DNA of 64,000 nt, taken from assembly GCF_004785665.1 (NCBI RefSeq), contig NZ_SRPJ01000003.1, positions 62,001-126,000 on the forward strand, in the 5' to 3' direction. The notes under the pieces are model-generated. The model worked only from the letters and a program-made list of their open reading frames with translations. It made no database searches and was not told the DNA's origin. Every line of letters begins with the position of its first letter. The first letter of the stretch is position 1. Origin of the DNA: Staphylococcus pragensis. GTDB lineage: Bacteria > Bacillota > Bacilli > Staphylococcales > Staphylococcaceae. Of the stretch, positions 37,739 to 46,353 are shown one piece after another. The position numbers and the translations under genes are program-made.

Positions 37739-38596
37739 ATGACTAAAGAAATTCAAACAAATGGCGTTACAGTAAAAGTTCCAGATACAATCGAATCAGC
37801 AGTCGCTTTAGAATATTCATTTGTAGAAGCATTAGCGAAATTAAATATTAACGTAACTGGTATCGCAGACGACAATGACGCAAATAATTTAGATTCATCA
37901 ATTAAAGATTCAATTGGTAACTATACTTCAGTAGGTACACGTTTAGAACCAGACACTGAAGCTATTAAAAAAGCAGAACCTCAAATCATCTTAGCGGATA
38001 AAAATAGACACGAAAAAATCTTCGATCAATTAAACCAAATTGCGCCAACAGTATTATTAGAAAGCTTTGACGCAAATTATGAAGAAAGTGTTGAAGTGTT
38101 CAAACAAATTGCTGAAATTGCATCAGAAGACGACAAAGGTCGTGAAGTTGTAGAACAACACAATTCTAAAGTTGAAGATTTAAGTAAAGATGTAACAATC
38201 GATAAAGATAAAACAACAATCGCAGCAGTACCAACTAAAGAAGGCTTATATGTACATGCATCTGATTCTTATGTAGGTCAATTCTTAAATAAAGTTGGCT
38301 TTAATAGTTCTATTTCTGAAAATGATGAAAATCAATTGCCAGATTACATGGGTGCTGACTACTTAAAAGTTGAAACAGATAAACTTTCAAGCTTTAACCC
38401 AGAACGTATCTTTATCATGGTAGACAATGACAATCAAACAGATTATGACAATCTTAAAGAATCTGATGCTTGGAAACAAGTAGAAGCGGTTAAAAACAAT
38501 CGCGTACACGAAGTTAACCGTGAACGTTGGGCTAAATATCGTGGCTTAATCGCTTCAGAATTAATATTAGAAGATATTACAAAAGTTGAAGAATAA
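37739..38596 (+). CDS. Siderophore-binding-protein-like (FepB/FhuD-type fold) without a signal peptide
   Basis: A 285-aa protein whose whole length matches the mature domain of iron-siderophore substrate-binding proteins: VALEYSFVEALAKLNI near the N-terminus, VGTRLEPDTEAIKKAEPQIILAD and the C-terminal W...LIASELILEDI. There is no hydrophobic signal or lipobox Cys, and none is encoded upstream in any frame. The ATG is well supported by CGGAGGG. It should therefore stay in the cytoplasm. The Fur box implies iron control. No permease or ATPase genes are adjacent. Confidence 0.8.
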   Translation: MTKEIQTNGVTVKVPDTIESAVALEYSFVEALAKLNINVTGIADDNDANNLDSSIKDSIGNYTSVGTRLEPDTEAIKKAEPQIILADKNRHEKIFDQLNQIAPTVLLESFDANYEESVEVFKQIAEIASEDDKGREVVEQHNSKVEDLSKDVTIDKDKTTIAAVPTKEGLYVHASDSYVGQFLNKVGFNSSISENDENQLPDYMGADYLKVETDKLSSFNPERIFIMVDNDNQTDYDNLKESDAWKQVEAVKNNRVHEVNRERWAKYRGLIASELILEDITKVEE

Positions 38597-38633
38597 AATG
38601 TTTGAAACAATATAAATTGTATAATAATAAAAA

Positions 38634-38680
38634 GGGTAGCGGAGCTTCGCAATAGTGAAGCTTTAGCTACCTTTTTTATT
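38634..38680 (+). terminator. Terminator after the siderophore-binding-like gene
   Basis: The GGTAGC..AGCTTC.../GAAGCT..GCTACC stem is followed by TTTTTT. Confidence 0.85.
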
Positions 38681-38716
38681 GAAAAGTAATTAGATTATAG
38701 AAAATAAATAGCAAAA

Positions 38717-38760
38717 ATGCCTACTTAAAATAAAAGAAACATTCATTTTAAGTAGGCATA
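38717..38760 (-). terminator. Terminator of the DJ-1/PfpI gene
   Basis: A 15-bp perfect stem (38717-38731 with 38745-38759) runs into TTTTTGC on the minus strand. Confidence 0.85.
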
Positions 38761-38795
38761 TATTTATATTTTGACTATGCTGGCAGTCTTAAATA

Positions 38796-39482
38796 TTATT
38801 TTTGCGATTCTAAGAATTTTTCAGCTACAGCTTTACCAGATTGTGGGTTTTGACCTGTAATAATACGACCATCTGCTACTGCAAATTCAGTCCAATTGTC
38901 ACCTTGTTCGTAATTGGCACCACGGTTTTTAAGTTCATCTTCAGTTAAATAAGGCACTTTATCAGCTAAGCCAACTTCTTGTTCTTCACTATTAGAGAAA
39001 CCTGTGACTGTTTTGCCATCAATAATATTGCGTCCTTCGCTGTCTTTAACGTTTAGTAAGCCGATAGCGCCATGGCAAACAGAAGAAACAATACCATTAC
39101 TTTCATAAATTTCTTGTGTTAATTTTTGTAAATCTTCATTATCTTTAAAGTCCCAAATCGTACCATGTCCACCAGCATAATAAATAATATCGTAATTTTC
39201 AGCTTTAACTGCGTCTGGTGTCACAGTATGACCAAGACGTGTCATGAAATCTTTATCTTGATAATATTTCCAGTCTAAATCTGTCATCATATCTTCTTGT
39301 AAACTTTGTGGGTCAATTGCTGTGTAGCCCCCTTCAGGACTAATATAATGTACTTTATATCCATTTTTATATAGTACATCTGCGAAATGTACCACTTCGC
39401 CAAACCATAAACCAGTTGGACGATTCATATCTGGATATTTCGAAACACTTGTAACTACAACTAACGCTCTTTTTGTACTCAT
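38796..39482 (-). CDS. DJ-1/PfpI family protein (HchA-like glyoxalase III or chaperone)
   Basis: A 228-aa class I glutamine-amidotransferase-like protein. The nucleophile-elbow Cys lies in SSVCHGAIGLLN (residue ~137) with the acidic partner in GLWFGEVVHFA (Glu ~28) and His next to the Cys. Members detoxify methylglyoxal or act as stress chaperones. AGGAGGC precedes the ATG. Monocistronic. Confidence 0.85.
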   Translation of the reverse strand: MSTKRALVVVTSVSKYPDMNRPTGLWFGEVVHFADVLYKNGYKVHYISPEGGYTAIDPQSLQEDMMTDLDWKYYQDKDFMTRLGHTVTPDAVKAENYDIIYYAGGHGTIWDFKDNEDLQKLTQEIYESNGIVSSVCHGAIGLLNVKDSEGRNIIDGKTVTGFSNSEEQEVGLADKVPYLTEDELKNRGANYEQGDNWTEFAVADGRIITGQNPQSGKAVAEKFLESQK

Positions 39483-39569
39483 AAATTAGCCTCCTAATTT
39501 TTTATATTTTTCTATCTACCCTATTTAAAAACTTAAAAAACTGGAGTTATGTGTGATTATAAAATTAAA

Positions 39570-40337
39570 TTAAATGGTAAAACCGCCATCAACGTATAAA
39601 ACTTGTCCAGTCATAAACTGGCTCCATGGTGATGCTAAAAATAGAGTCGGACCTGCAATATCTTCTGGAGTGGCGATTCTTCCTAAGGGAGTTTGAGTTA
39701 TTATATCTTCTTTTAGCCTTTCTTTCGTATGATGTGTTCCATTAGTTGGATAAACTAAACCAGGGGCTATACAATTGACTCGAATGTTATATCTGCCTAG
39801 GTCCATTGCTAGATTTTTAGTAAAACTTTCTAATGCTGATTTAGCAACATTATATTGATGATATGGAATAATAGGGCGCTTAGTTAAATTACTTGTAACA
39901 TTAATAATCGAGCTATCAACTTCTTCTTTAAGATAAGGCAGACAACATTGAATAGTATTATGAGCGTATTTAATAGCACCTTGAAATTGTGAATCATATT
40001 CCTCCCAAGAAACTTCATCTGCCATTAGGCGATTTTCAGCATCAAATTTGAATGGAGCAAATGCGTTATTAACTAAACAAGAAATTTTACCATACTTTTT
40101 AATTATGCATTCAACCATATCTTGAACTTCATCTTTGTTACTAATGTCAGTTTTTATAACTTCGACATTAGCTCCAAGATTTTTGCACTCCTGAACTGTC
40201 TGGCTTGCAGCACTATTATTTGTTTTGTAATTAATTATGACTGTTGCTTTTTCTTTTGCGAATGCTAACGAAATTGCACGACCAATGCCTCTACTTCCAC
40301 CAGTAATTAAAATAACTTTATTTTGAAAATGATTCAT
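39570..40337 (-). CDS. Short-chain dehydrogenase of the LuxE/LuxC-like operon
   Basis: A 255-aa SDR: TGGSRGIGRAISLAF (NADP motif), VNNA, the catalytic Ser in NVTSNLTKR and YNVAK, and the C-terminal GQVLYVDGGFTI. It resembles FabG-type ketoreductases. I chose ATG 40337 (GAAGGATTG upstream) over the GTG at 40358 that abuts the luxC-like stop. It is the third gene of a TPP-riboswitch operon and probably reduces the aldehyde made by the LuxC-like enzyme, or acts on a related carbonyl; this is inference. Confidence 0.85.
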   Translation of the reverse strand: MNHFQNKVILITGGSRGIGRAISLAFAKEKATVIINYKTNNSAASQTVQECKNLGANVEVIKTDISNKDEVQDMVECIIKKYGKISCLVNNAFAPFKFDAENRLMADEVSWEEYDSQFQGAIKYAHNTIQCCLPYLKEEVDSSIINVTSNLTKRPIIPYHQYNVAKSALESFTKNLAMDLGRYNIRVNCIAPGLVYPTNGTHHTKERLKEDIITQTPLGRIATPEDIAGPTLFLASPWSQFMTGQVLYVDGGFTI

Positions 40338-40357
40338 TAAATTCAATCCTTCATTCA

Positions 40358-41791
40358 CTAAATTTCATATTCTACATAGTTTTCACTGTCACTTAATAAA
40401 TCTTGTTCAATATCTACATAAGAAACTAAATCTTTTAGATTAAAACCGCCATCGTGATGCCATCCTTCTTCAGGTAGAGTCATTGATTTAAGACTAGTAA
40501 AACGACTGACTCCAGTACAAGATAGCTTTTCACACCAATCAAATACTGTTTCTTTAGAACCTGCTATCCCTATAGTTTGTATGTATTTTCTATAAGGAGT
40601 TATTAATTGTACTAATTCATTTATGCAATTAAATGGCATGATTCGAATAAAACGATTTAAAGGGGTAGGGTAAAAGAGGTGATTTTCTTGATAAACTACT
40701 ACCCATGAGGATTTTTGATTTTTGTATAATTTTAAATTGTCCTCAAAAATTGATTGTGTCTCAATTTCTTTAATTCTTTGAGCACGTTCTATACTCTCTT
40801 CTAAAGAGAGTGGACGTAAAGGATATTGTTTCTCTAATTGTTGTAGGGCGCTACTCACCATTTGAGCAAAATTTTTAGGACTAATTTGAGCACTCTTTTG
40901 TACAAATATCATTTGTGGAGAATAGCATCCTTGTTGATCGTATCGCATTATTTCTAAAGCTAAGTTTTTAGCGTTCTTTTGAACTTTATTAGATTTTAAA
41001 GCTTCGGGGCTTACTATAGCTAAACCTACTTTTTCGCCATAACTAAGAAACTTTTTAGTAATAGGAATACGTTTAGAAATTTTATTTAAAATCTCATTAT
41101 TTCCATATCCCATTATGATATCTGAATGATTGATGGCAATATCTTCTAGTTCAGTATTGCCTCCAGGCCAATAAATAATTGCTATACTATTTCCAATAAT
41201 TGGGTCGATTTCAGTTAAAAGTTGAACAAACCAGCTAGCAATAAAAGGCTCAGACTTAGGTAACTTACAAATACTTCCAGACTTAACTATTAAGCTGCTG
41301 ATTAGACTCCATAAAGGAAGGCCTGGAACATTACCGGACCATATGTGAGTGATAATATCTGGCGCAATGGCCTTTGAGAATCCCCCTTTATGATTAGGAA
41401 CAAATTGCTCTAAAATATTAGGATTATAAAAATCTTCTGATATGAACTGCTGAAGTTCATATTTTCTGAAAGTAGTTAAGTATTTAGTAAATCCTACTTT
41501 AAGAATTTCTGAACTATAGCCAGTAATTTGAGGTATTATTTCATCAATACTTTTTCGCCATTTAGACTGTGAATCTAAAAAAATATGAATAGCTGTATCA
41601 ATTAAATTAATAATTTTAGTAGTTGAATAATTTTGTAAATTTATTCTATTTTCTTTTATTTTAGAACAAACGAATTCTAATTGAGCTTTAGTCAAATCAG
41701 GTACTAAAGCAGTATAATTCTGAAATTTGATTTCTTTATAGCTTAATTCGTGACTGTCTATAAAAGGAACATGTCCTACTTTTAGCTTCAT
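40358..41791 (-). CDS. LuxC-family acyl-CoA/acyl-protein reductase
   Basis: A 477-aa protein with the size and pattern of LuxC, the fatty-acid reductase that turns an acyl-enzyme into an aldehyde with NADPH. The catalytic Cys lies at residue 289 in YDQQGCYSPQ, close to Cys286 of Vibrio LuxC. Other family stretches are HIWSGNVPGLPLWSL and the C-terminal GVSRFTSLKSMTLPEEGWHHDG. Ten bases separate it from the LuxE-like gene. Staphylococci lack luciferase genes here, so it serves another pathway. Confidence 0.88.
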   Translation of the reverse strand: MKLKVGHVPFIDSHELSYKEIKFQNYTALVPDLTKAQLEFVCSKIKENRINLQNYSTTKIINLIDTAIHIFLDSQSKWRKSIDEIIPQITGYSSEILKVGFTKYLTTFRKYELQQFISEDFYNPNILEQFVPNHKGGFSKAIAPDIITHIWSGNVPGLPLWSLISSLIVKSGSICKLPKSEPFIASWFVQLLTEIDPIIGNSIAIIYWPGGNTELEDIAINHSDIIMGYGNNEILNKISKRIPITKKFLSYGEKVGLAIVSPEALKSNKVQKNAKNLALEIMRYDQQGCYSPQMIFVQKSAQISPKNFAQMVSSALQQLEKQYPLRPLSLEESIERAQRIKEIETQSIFEDNLKLYKNQKSSWVVVYQENHLFYPTPLNRFIRIMPFNCINELVQLITPYRKYIQTIGIAGSKETVFDWCEKLSCTGVSRFTSLKSMTLPEEGWHHDGGFNLKDLVSYVDIEQDLLSDSENYVEYEI

Positions 41792-41801
41792 ATGTATCTC
41801 C

Positions 41802-42869
41802 TTAATTTTTAGAATTTAAAAATTCTTCAACAGCTAATGAGCAACCTTTTGCTAATGCTCCTTCAGTTCTTCCATGTAAAATAAACCCTTCTTGAGTAGG
41901 CTCTCCAACATCTTCCATCATTATTGTTGCAACAGAATTATAGTTTGCTAAATCATAATGGATTAAAATACCTTTTTCATTATAAGCAACATCTTCCATG
42001 GTCATAGGGTTAACCACACGACTTCGACACCAATGAGGTGCGAATTTAATTGATGGAGAGGTTTCATTTCCTTTGTCATAAAATTGAGTACTTAACTCAG
42101 TGACGCCATACATATTAATACACATATCTTTTGGAATATTAAATAGATTTGATACTTTATCGTAAAATTCTTGTTGAGGTAGCTCTTTTGAGCGATTTTT
42201 GTAACCTCCAGTATCTAATACTCGGCTACCTACAGGTAATTTAAAAGCTAAATTATGCTCTTCTAGATATTCTATTAAGTGAACAATGCTGTAACTCGCT
42301 CCTAGTAAAGCAAACGGAGTTTTATGTGCTTCAGATTGTCTTAAAGCTTTAATGAGTTCAGAATATTGAATTCCATTTTTATCTATATAAGTAGCACTAT
42401 TTACCGTTCCAAATGTTGACTTTGCAACTTCAAGGTAATGAGCTAATGAAGAATTCGGTAATTCTTGAGGAGTAGGGAATAATATAGCCATTTCAATTTT
42501 ACTACAATCTGAAAGGAACATTTTTTTGAAAAAGGAAGTCATAGCTAAATCATAAACATCTAAATCTTTATGGTAATTCTTACCTTTAATTCCGCTAGTA
42601 GTACCACTAGTCATATAGACAAATTGAGCTTCTTTAGGTGGTATAGCACTAAATGTTGCATGTTTGAAAGCATTAATTGGTACAGCTGGAATATCTTTCC
42701 AATCGTTAACTGTCTGAGGCGTTTTACCTTGAGATAAGCAAAATTTTTGATAGTCATGGTTTTCATTATATTGAAACTCAAATAGCTTTAAAGCAACTGT
42801 AGGGAAATCATTTGAGCTTCCATATTCAATAAATTGATAAATATACTGTTTGATTTGATCAAAGGTCAT
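41802..42869 (-). CDS. LuxE-family acyl-protein synthetase
   Basis: A 355-aa adenylating enzyme. LuxE activates a carboxylate with ATP and holds it as a thioester for LuxC. Visible are the phosphate loop MTSGTTSGIKG (residues ~86-96), MYGVTELSTQFYD, and Cys343 in LAKGCSLAVEEF, which corresponds to the acyl-accepting Cys near the C-terminus of Vibrio LuxE. It is the first gene after the minus-strand TPP riboswitch. AAAGGAGTAGATATAA precedes the ATG. The native substrate is unknown. Confidence 0.88.
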   Translation of the reverse strand: MTFDQIKQYIYQFIEYGSSNDFPTVALKLFEFQYNENHDYQKFCLSQGKTPQTVNDWKDIPAVPINAFKHATFSAIPPKEAQFVYMTSGTTSGIKGKNYHKDLDVYDLAMTSFFKKMFLSDCSKIEMAILFPTPQELPNSSLAHYLEVAKSTFGTVNSATYIDKNGIQYSELIKALRQSEAHKTPFALLGASYSIVHLIEYLEEHNLAFKLPVGSRVLDTGGYKNRSKELPQQEFYDKVSNLFNIPKDMCINMYGVTELSTQFYDKGNETSPSIKFAPHWCRSRVVNPMTMEDVAYNEKGILIHYDLANYNSVATIMMEDVGEPTQEGFILHGRTEGALAKGCSLAVEEFLNSKN

Positions 42870-42897
42870 TTATATCTACTCCTTTATAATATAAAAA

Positions 42898-42925
42898 CAG
42901 AGAGACACAATTATAGTGCTCCCTG
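42898..42925 (-). terminator. Riboswitch-linked terminator before the LuxE-like gene
   Basis: On the minus strand a CAGgGAG.AC/GT.CTCtCTG hairpin is followed by TTTTTAT, between the TPP aptamer and the first gene, as expected for transcriptional control. Confidence 0.7.
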
Positions 42926-42952
42926 CTTTAGTGGATATTATCTATCTAAAAT

Positions 42953-43033
42953 CACTTTCCTACGTTGGTTTTAGCCATATCAGGTTCAATGGTTGAAGTT
43001 ATCAACTTCTCTCAGCAAATAGCACCCATAGTG
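42953..43033 (-). promoter_or_regulatory. TPP riboswitch controlling the LuxE/LuxC/SDR operon
   Basis: On the minus strand the conserved THI-box parts appear in order: GGGTGC, GCTGAGAG, TTGAACCTGAT, then CCAACGTAGGAAAG. The P1 ends (CACT with AGTG) pair. A terminator lies between it and the first gene, so high thiamine pyrophosphate should shut the operon off. Confidence 0.9.
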
Positions 43034-43143
43034 ATATATAATTTTAGTCTTATTAATATTATATTGAAATGTGAATTAAATATCAAAACTAATTTTTGAC
43101 AAAAAAATAAAAGAAAACTATATTTAAATTAAGGCAGATATAA

Positions 43144-43225
43144 GTACTAGGGGTGTTTTTAAACTGAGATGGAGCAATCCAAACCCTTCGAACCTGAACT
43201 AGTTAGCACTAGCGTAGGGAAGTAT
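43144..43225 (+). promoter_or_regulatory. TPP riboswitch controlling ykoE
   Basis: The aptamer shows GGGGTG, ACTGAGA, TTCGAACCTGAACTAGTTAG and ACTAGCGTAGGGAAG in order. It lies ~110 nt from the opposite-facing TPP riboswitch at 42953-43033. Confidence 0.92.
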
Positions 43226-43298
43226 ATATCAATAATAAAAATATATACTTTTTTATATGCGCAAACTATCTAGTTAGATAAGTTTGTGTTTTTTTATG
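43219..43298 (+). terminator. Two tandem terminator hairpins in the ykoE leader
   Basis: AAGTATATAT/ATATATACTT with TTTTT (43220-43255), then CAAACTATCT/AGATAAGTTTG with TTTTTTT (43263-43297). One or both form the expression platform of the TPP riboswitch. Confidence 0.7.
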
Positions 43299-43338
43299 TA
43301 CTATTCTCTGCACAATTGTGTAAAGGAGTAAGAAAACG

Positions 43339-43911
43339 TTGAAAAAGTTAAGTCTGGCAGACATATTAGTTACTGTTTTAATTAGTTTTATTTTTGGATT
43401 AATTTATAAAGGTGTAGGATTAACTGTGGCAGCGTTAAAGCCTTTAGGACTACACTTAGATCAAATAGCCTATGGACTTTGGTTTATCGCTGCGGTTGTA
43501 GCATTTCTAATAATTCGCAAACCTGGTGTAGCTTTATTAGCAGAATTAGCTGCAGGAGCTGGGGAGACAATTTTATCAGGTGATATCAATATGTCTATAT
43601 TATTACATAGTTTAGCTCAAGGCTTGGCATGTGAAATTATATTTTTAATTTTTAAATATAAATCTACTAAACTAGCAGTGGCTATGTTAGCTGGTGCAAC
43701 TGCTGGAATATTTACTATACCAGTTGATTGGTTATTCAATTATTTGGGAGAGTTAGCAACTTGGAATATAATTTTGCTGTACACGATTAGAATTCTAAGT
43801 GGAACATTTTTGTCAGGTGCATTTGGATATTATATTGTAAAAGCACTAGAAAAAACAGGGGTGACGAATCTATACCGAAGTTCCACTAAAGATGATATTG
43901 ATGCATTATAA
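43339..43911 (+). CDS. ykoE: YkoE-type ECF transporter S component (thiamine/HMP uptake)
   Basis: A 190-aa protein with about five membrane helices, fitting the YkoE/ABC_cobalt-type S component that binds thiamine or hydroxymethylpyrimidine. Motifs: FGLIYKGVG near the N-terminus and LAAGAGETILSG. The start is TTG, set by AAAGGAGTAAG. Control by a TPP riboswitch supports the substrate. The partner genes ykoD and ykoC (ATPase, T component) are missing here; the next gene is unrelated, so it must borrow an energy module from elsewhere. Confidence 0.85.
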   Translation: MKKLSLADILVTVLISFIFGLIYKGVGLTVAALKPLGLHLDQIAYGLWFIAAVVAFLIIRKPGVALLAELAAGAGETILSGDINMSILLHSLAQGLACEIIFLIFKYKSTKLAVAMLAGATAGIFTIPVDWLFNYLGELATWNIILLYTIRILSGTFLSGAFGYYIVKALEKTGVTNLYRSSTKDDIDAL

Positions 43912-44010
43912 AATATATCACTTTAATATTTAAGTATTATTTATTGTTACCAAGTTATAACTTGACTATACTTAAGTTATTGTTTTTGTTAGTTGGAAGG
44001 AGTTATTATA

Positions 44011-44523
44011 TTGTCACAAAACAACGGCAAATTGAAATGGTCAAGTTTGATTATGGGAACGTTGCTCCTTATAGTAGCAATTATTATATTTAGCTATCCT
44101 GTAAAGAACTTTTATACATTAACTTGGTTAATCGGTTTATTTATTTTTATTAACGGTATCATCCAACTGTTATTCAGACGCGCGACGAAAGCGTTAGCTG
44201 GAGGCGGTACAGGTTTAATCATTATTATTGGTATTATCGATATCATTTTTGGGTTATTAGTAATGTTTAACGTAGGCGCAAGTTCTGAATTCTTCGTCTT
44301 CATGTTCGCAGCATGGTTTATTGTAAGTTCAACTATTGGTTTATTTACAATCTCTCATCAAAATCGCTTACGATTTTTATCTATTATTGTCAATATACTA
44401 GGTCTTATTTTAGGAATTCTCTTACTATTTAATCCAATGATGGGTATGATCTTCGTATCATTAATGATTGCCTTCACATTCGCAGTACTAGGCGTCACTT
44501 ATGTTATTGATGGCCTAGCTTAG
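44011..44523 (+). CDS. HdeD/DUF308-family membrane protein
   Basis: A 170-aa protein with six hydrophobic helices in three paired repeats, the HdeD/DUF308 pattern. Start TTG 44011 follows GGAAGGAG; an in-frame TTG at 43993 precedes that site. In E. coli HdeD helps acid resistance; the role here is unknown. It has its own terminator. Confidence 0.78.
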   Translation: MSQNNGKLKWSSLIMGTLLLIVAIIIFSYPVKNFYTLTWLIGLFIFINGIIQLLFRRATKALAGGGTGLIIIIGIIDIIFGLLVMFNVGASSEFFVFMFAAWFIVSSTIGLFTISHQNRLRFLSIIVNILGLILGILLLFNPMMGMIFVSLMIAFTFAVLGVTYVIDGLA

Positions 44524-44531
44524 TAGAGTCT

Positions 44532-44573
44532 AAAAAGCTATTTTCTCAGTATTTGGGGAAATAGCTTTTTTAA
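44532..44573 (+). terminator. Terminator after the HdeD-like gene
   Basis: AAAAAGCTATTT pairs with AAATAGCTTTTT, followed by TT. Confidence 0.85.
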
Positions 44574-44668
44574 ATAGGTGGCTATAATGCTCTTTTTTAA
44601 AAAAGTGAATTTAAAAATAATAAGTATTAAAATGATAATTAAGAAAATAAATTTCAGGAGGGGATACT

Positions 44669-45865
44669 TTGAATTACAATTTTGATGAAGTTATAGAGCG
44701 TCGCTATACCAATGCTATGAATGTGGAAGGTTACAAAGGTTATTTATTTGGAGATGCTGACGTTTCAGATATAGCAGATAATGATGAATTGATTCGCATG
44801 TGGGTTGCAGATATGGACTTTGCCACACCAGAGGTAGTTTTAGATGCTATACGTGATAGATTAGATAAAAAAATTCTAGGCTATACTAATATTTTTGGCT
44901 CAGAGTATTATGAAGCTTTCGTTTCGTGGACTGAACGACGTTTTGGTTATACTTTTCCTCAAGAACAACTCGTCTTCTCTCACGGCATTGTGGCTGGCCT
45001 CATAGAATTAGTAAATTATATTTGCGACGAGGATGACAAAGCCTTAATCCTTACGCCAAGTTATGGGCCATTCAAAATGGCATGCGACAAAAATAATGTG
45101 TTGCCTGTTTATTTACCACTTATTAATAACAATGGATATTATGAAATCGACTATGAAGATGTCTGTAAAAAAGTAGAAACAGAAAATATAAAACTGTGTA
45201 TCTTTGCTAATCCACATAACCCAACAGGTAGAGTATGGTCAGAAGATGAGTTACAACAATTAGGAAAAATTATGCAAGACAATGATGTGTGGGTCATTTC
45301 AGATGAGATTCACTGTGATATTAAACGCGCTGGTCAAACGCACATTCCATTTGCTAGGGCTGTGCCAGTTTACGATAAGATTATTACCACAATGTCTCAA
45401 AGTAAAGCGTTCAACATCGCAGGTCTTATGTTCTCAAACATTATCATTCCTAATAAAAGATTACTAAAGACATGGAAGTTACGTCACTTTAGTACGGAGA
45501 ATCCTTTGAGCATCGTTGCAACACAAGCTGCTTATGAAAAGGGCGAAGACTGGTTGGAAGCAATGAATCATTATTTAGATGACAATTTTAAATATTTAGC
45601 AGAATTCTTGGAAAATGAACTTCCACATGCAAAATTTAAAATACCAGAAGCAACTTACCTAGCATGGGTAGACTTAAGTTATTACATTGATAAGAAAAAA
45701 ATCGACGAACCTATAGCTAAATATTTTATTAAGCATGCAGGTGTCATTATTGAAGGTGAAGAACAATTTGTTCATAATGCAGAAGGTCACGTCAGAATAA
45801 ACATTGCCATTCCACGAGAAATTATGAAAAAAGGTCTACAAAAAATAAAAAACGCATTAGTATAA
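44669..45865 (+). CDS. patB: MalY/PatB-type aminotransferase (cystathionine beta-lyase family)
   Basis: A 398-aa fold-type I PLP enzyme. Typical stretches: RMWVADMDFATPEVV near residue 45, FANPHNPTGRVW (binding loop), VISDEIHCDI and the PLP Lys in TMSQSKAFNIAG (~residue 252). MalY/PatB proteins cleave C-S bonds in cystathionine or cysteine conjugates. The start is TTG with CAGGAGGGG upstream. Only 14 bp separate it from the AhpD-like gene, so they form an operon. Confidence 0.86.
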   Translation: MNYNFDEVIERRYTNAMNVEGYKGYLFGDADVSDIADNDELIRMWVADMDFATPEVVLDAIRDRLDKKILGYTNIFGSEYYEAFVSWTERRFGYTFPQEQLVFSHGIVAGLIELVNYICDEDDKALILTPSYGPFKMACDKNNVLPVYLPLINNNGYYEIDYEDVCKKVETENIKLCIFANPHNPTGRVWSEDELQQLGKIMQDNDVWVISDEIHCDIKRAGQTHIPFARAVPVYDKIITTMSQSKAFNIAGLMFSNIIIPNKRLLKTWKLRHFSTENPLSIVATQAAYEKGEDWLEAMNHYLDDNFKYLAEFLENELPHAKFKIPEATYLAWVDLSYYIDKKKIDEPIAKYFIKHAGVIIEGEEQFVHNAEGHVRINIAIPREIMKKGLQKIKNALV

Positions 45866-45879
45866 ATAGAGGAGAAATT

Positions 45880-46293
45880 ATGACAATCATTCAACCATCA
45901 AATAATGGAAGTACACCATTTCAAAAATTATTAGGTCATCAGCCTGAATTAATGACTTCATGGACACAACTTAGTGATTTATTAGAGAACGATGGCGCTT
46001 TAAGTAAAGAATTGAAAGAAGAAATACGAAGAATGTTGGCGCAGAAAAATGGATGTAAATACTGTAAAGCAAAAGGTCAACCTACCGGCAGTTTAAAAGA
46101 TGAAAAATCTTCTATTTGCATTGGCTTTACCGAGGTATTTATTAAAATGGGTGATCAAATTCCAAACAATATTATTGAAGTGCTTAAAGAAGGATTAACA
46201 GACCAAGAAATCGTAGAACTTGTAGCATTTATTACGTTTACTAATGCCCAACAAAACTTTGGCGCAATCATGAATTTGGAACCAATTGAATAA
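45880..46293 (+). CDS. AhpD/carboxymuconolactone-decarboxylase-like CxxC protein
   Basis: A 137-aa helical protein with the redox motif NGCKYCKAKG (Cys59, Cys62), as in AhpD-like alkylhydroperoxidases, and the family's C-terminal helix (QEIVELVAFITFTNAQQ). It is second in an operon with PatB, hinting at sulfur or thiol chemistry. AGAGGAG precedes the ATG. Confidence 0.8.
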   Translation: MTIIQPSNNGSTPFQKLLGHQPELMTSWTQLSDLLENDGALSKELKEEIRRMLAQKNGCKYCKAKGQPTGSLKDEKSSICIGFTEVFIKMGDQIPNNIIEVLKEGLTDQEIVELVAFITFTNAQQNFGAIMNLEPIE

Positions 46294-46311
46294 CAATAAC
46301 TAAAAATTAGA

Positions 46312-46346
46312 CCCCCAGCACTCTAAATGAGCCTGGGGGTTTTATT
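46312..46346. terminator. Terminator between the AhpD-like and LPXTG genes
   Basis: CCCCCAG/CTGGGGG with TTTT on the plus strand. The reverse reading also has a T-rich stretch, so both convergent genes may use it. Confidence 0.75.
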
Positions 46347-46353
46347 ATATTCA

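Noticed and set aside
37739-38596. Lost signal peptide through an upstream frameshift
   Set aside because: No hydrophobic segment is encoded in any frame upstream, and the ATG has its own strong ribosome site and Fur box.
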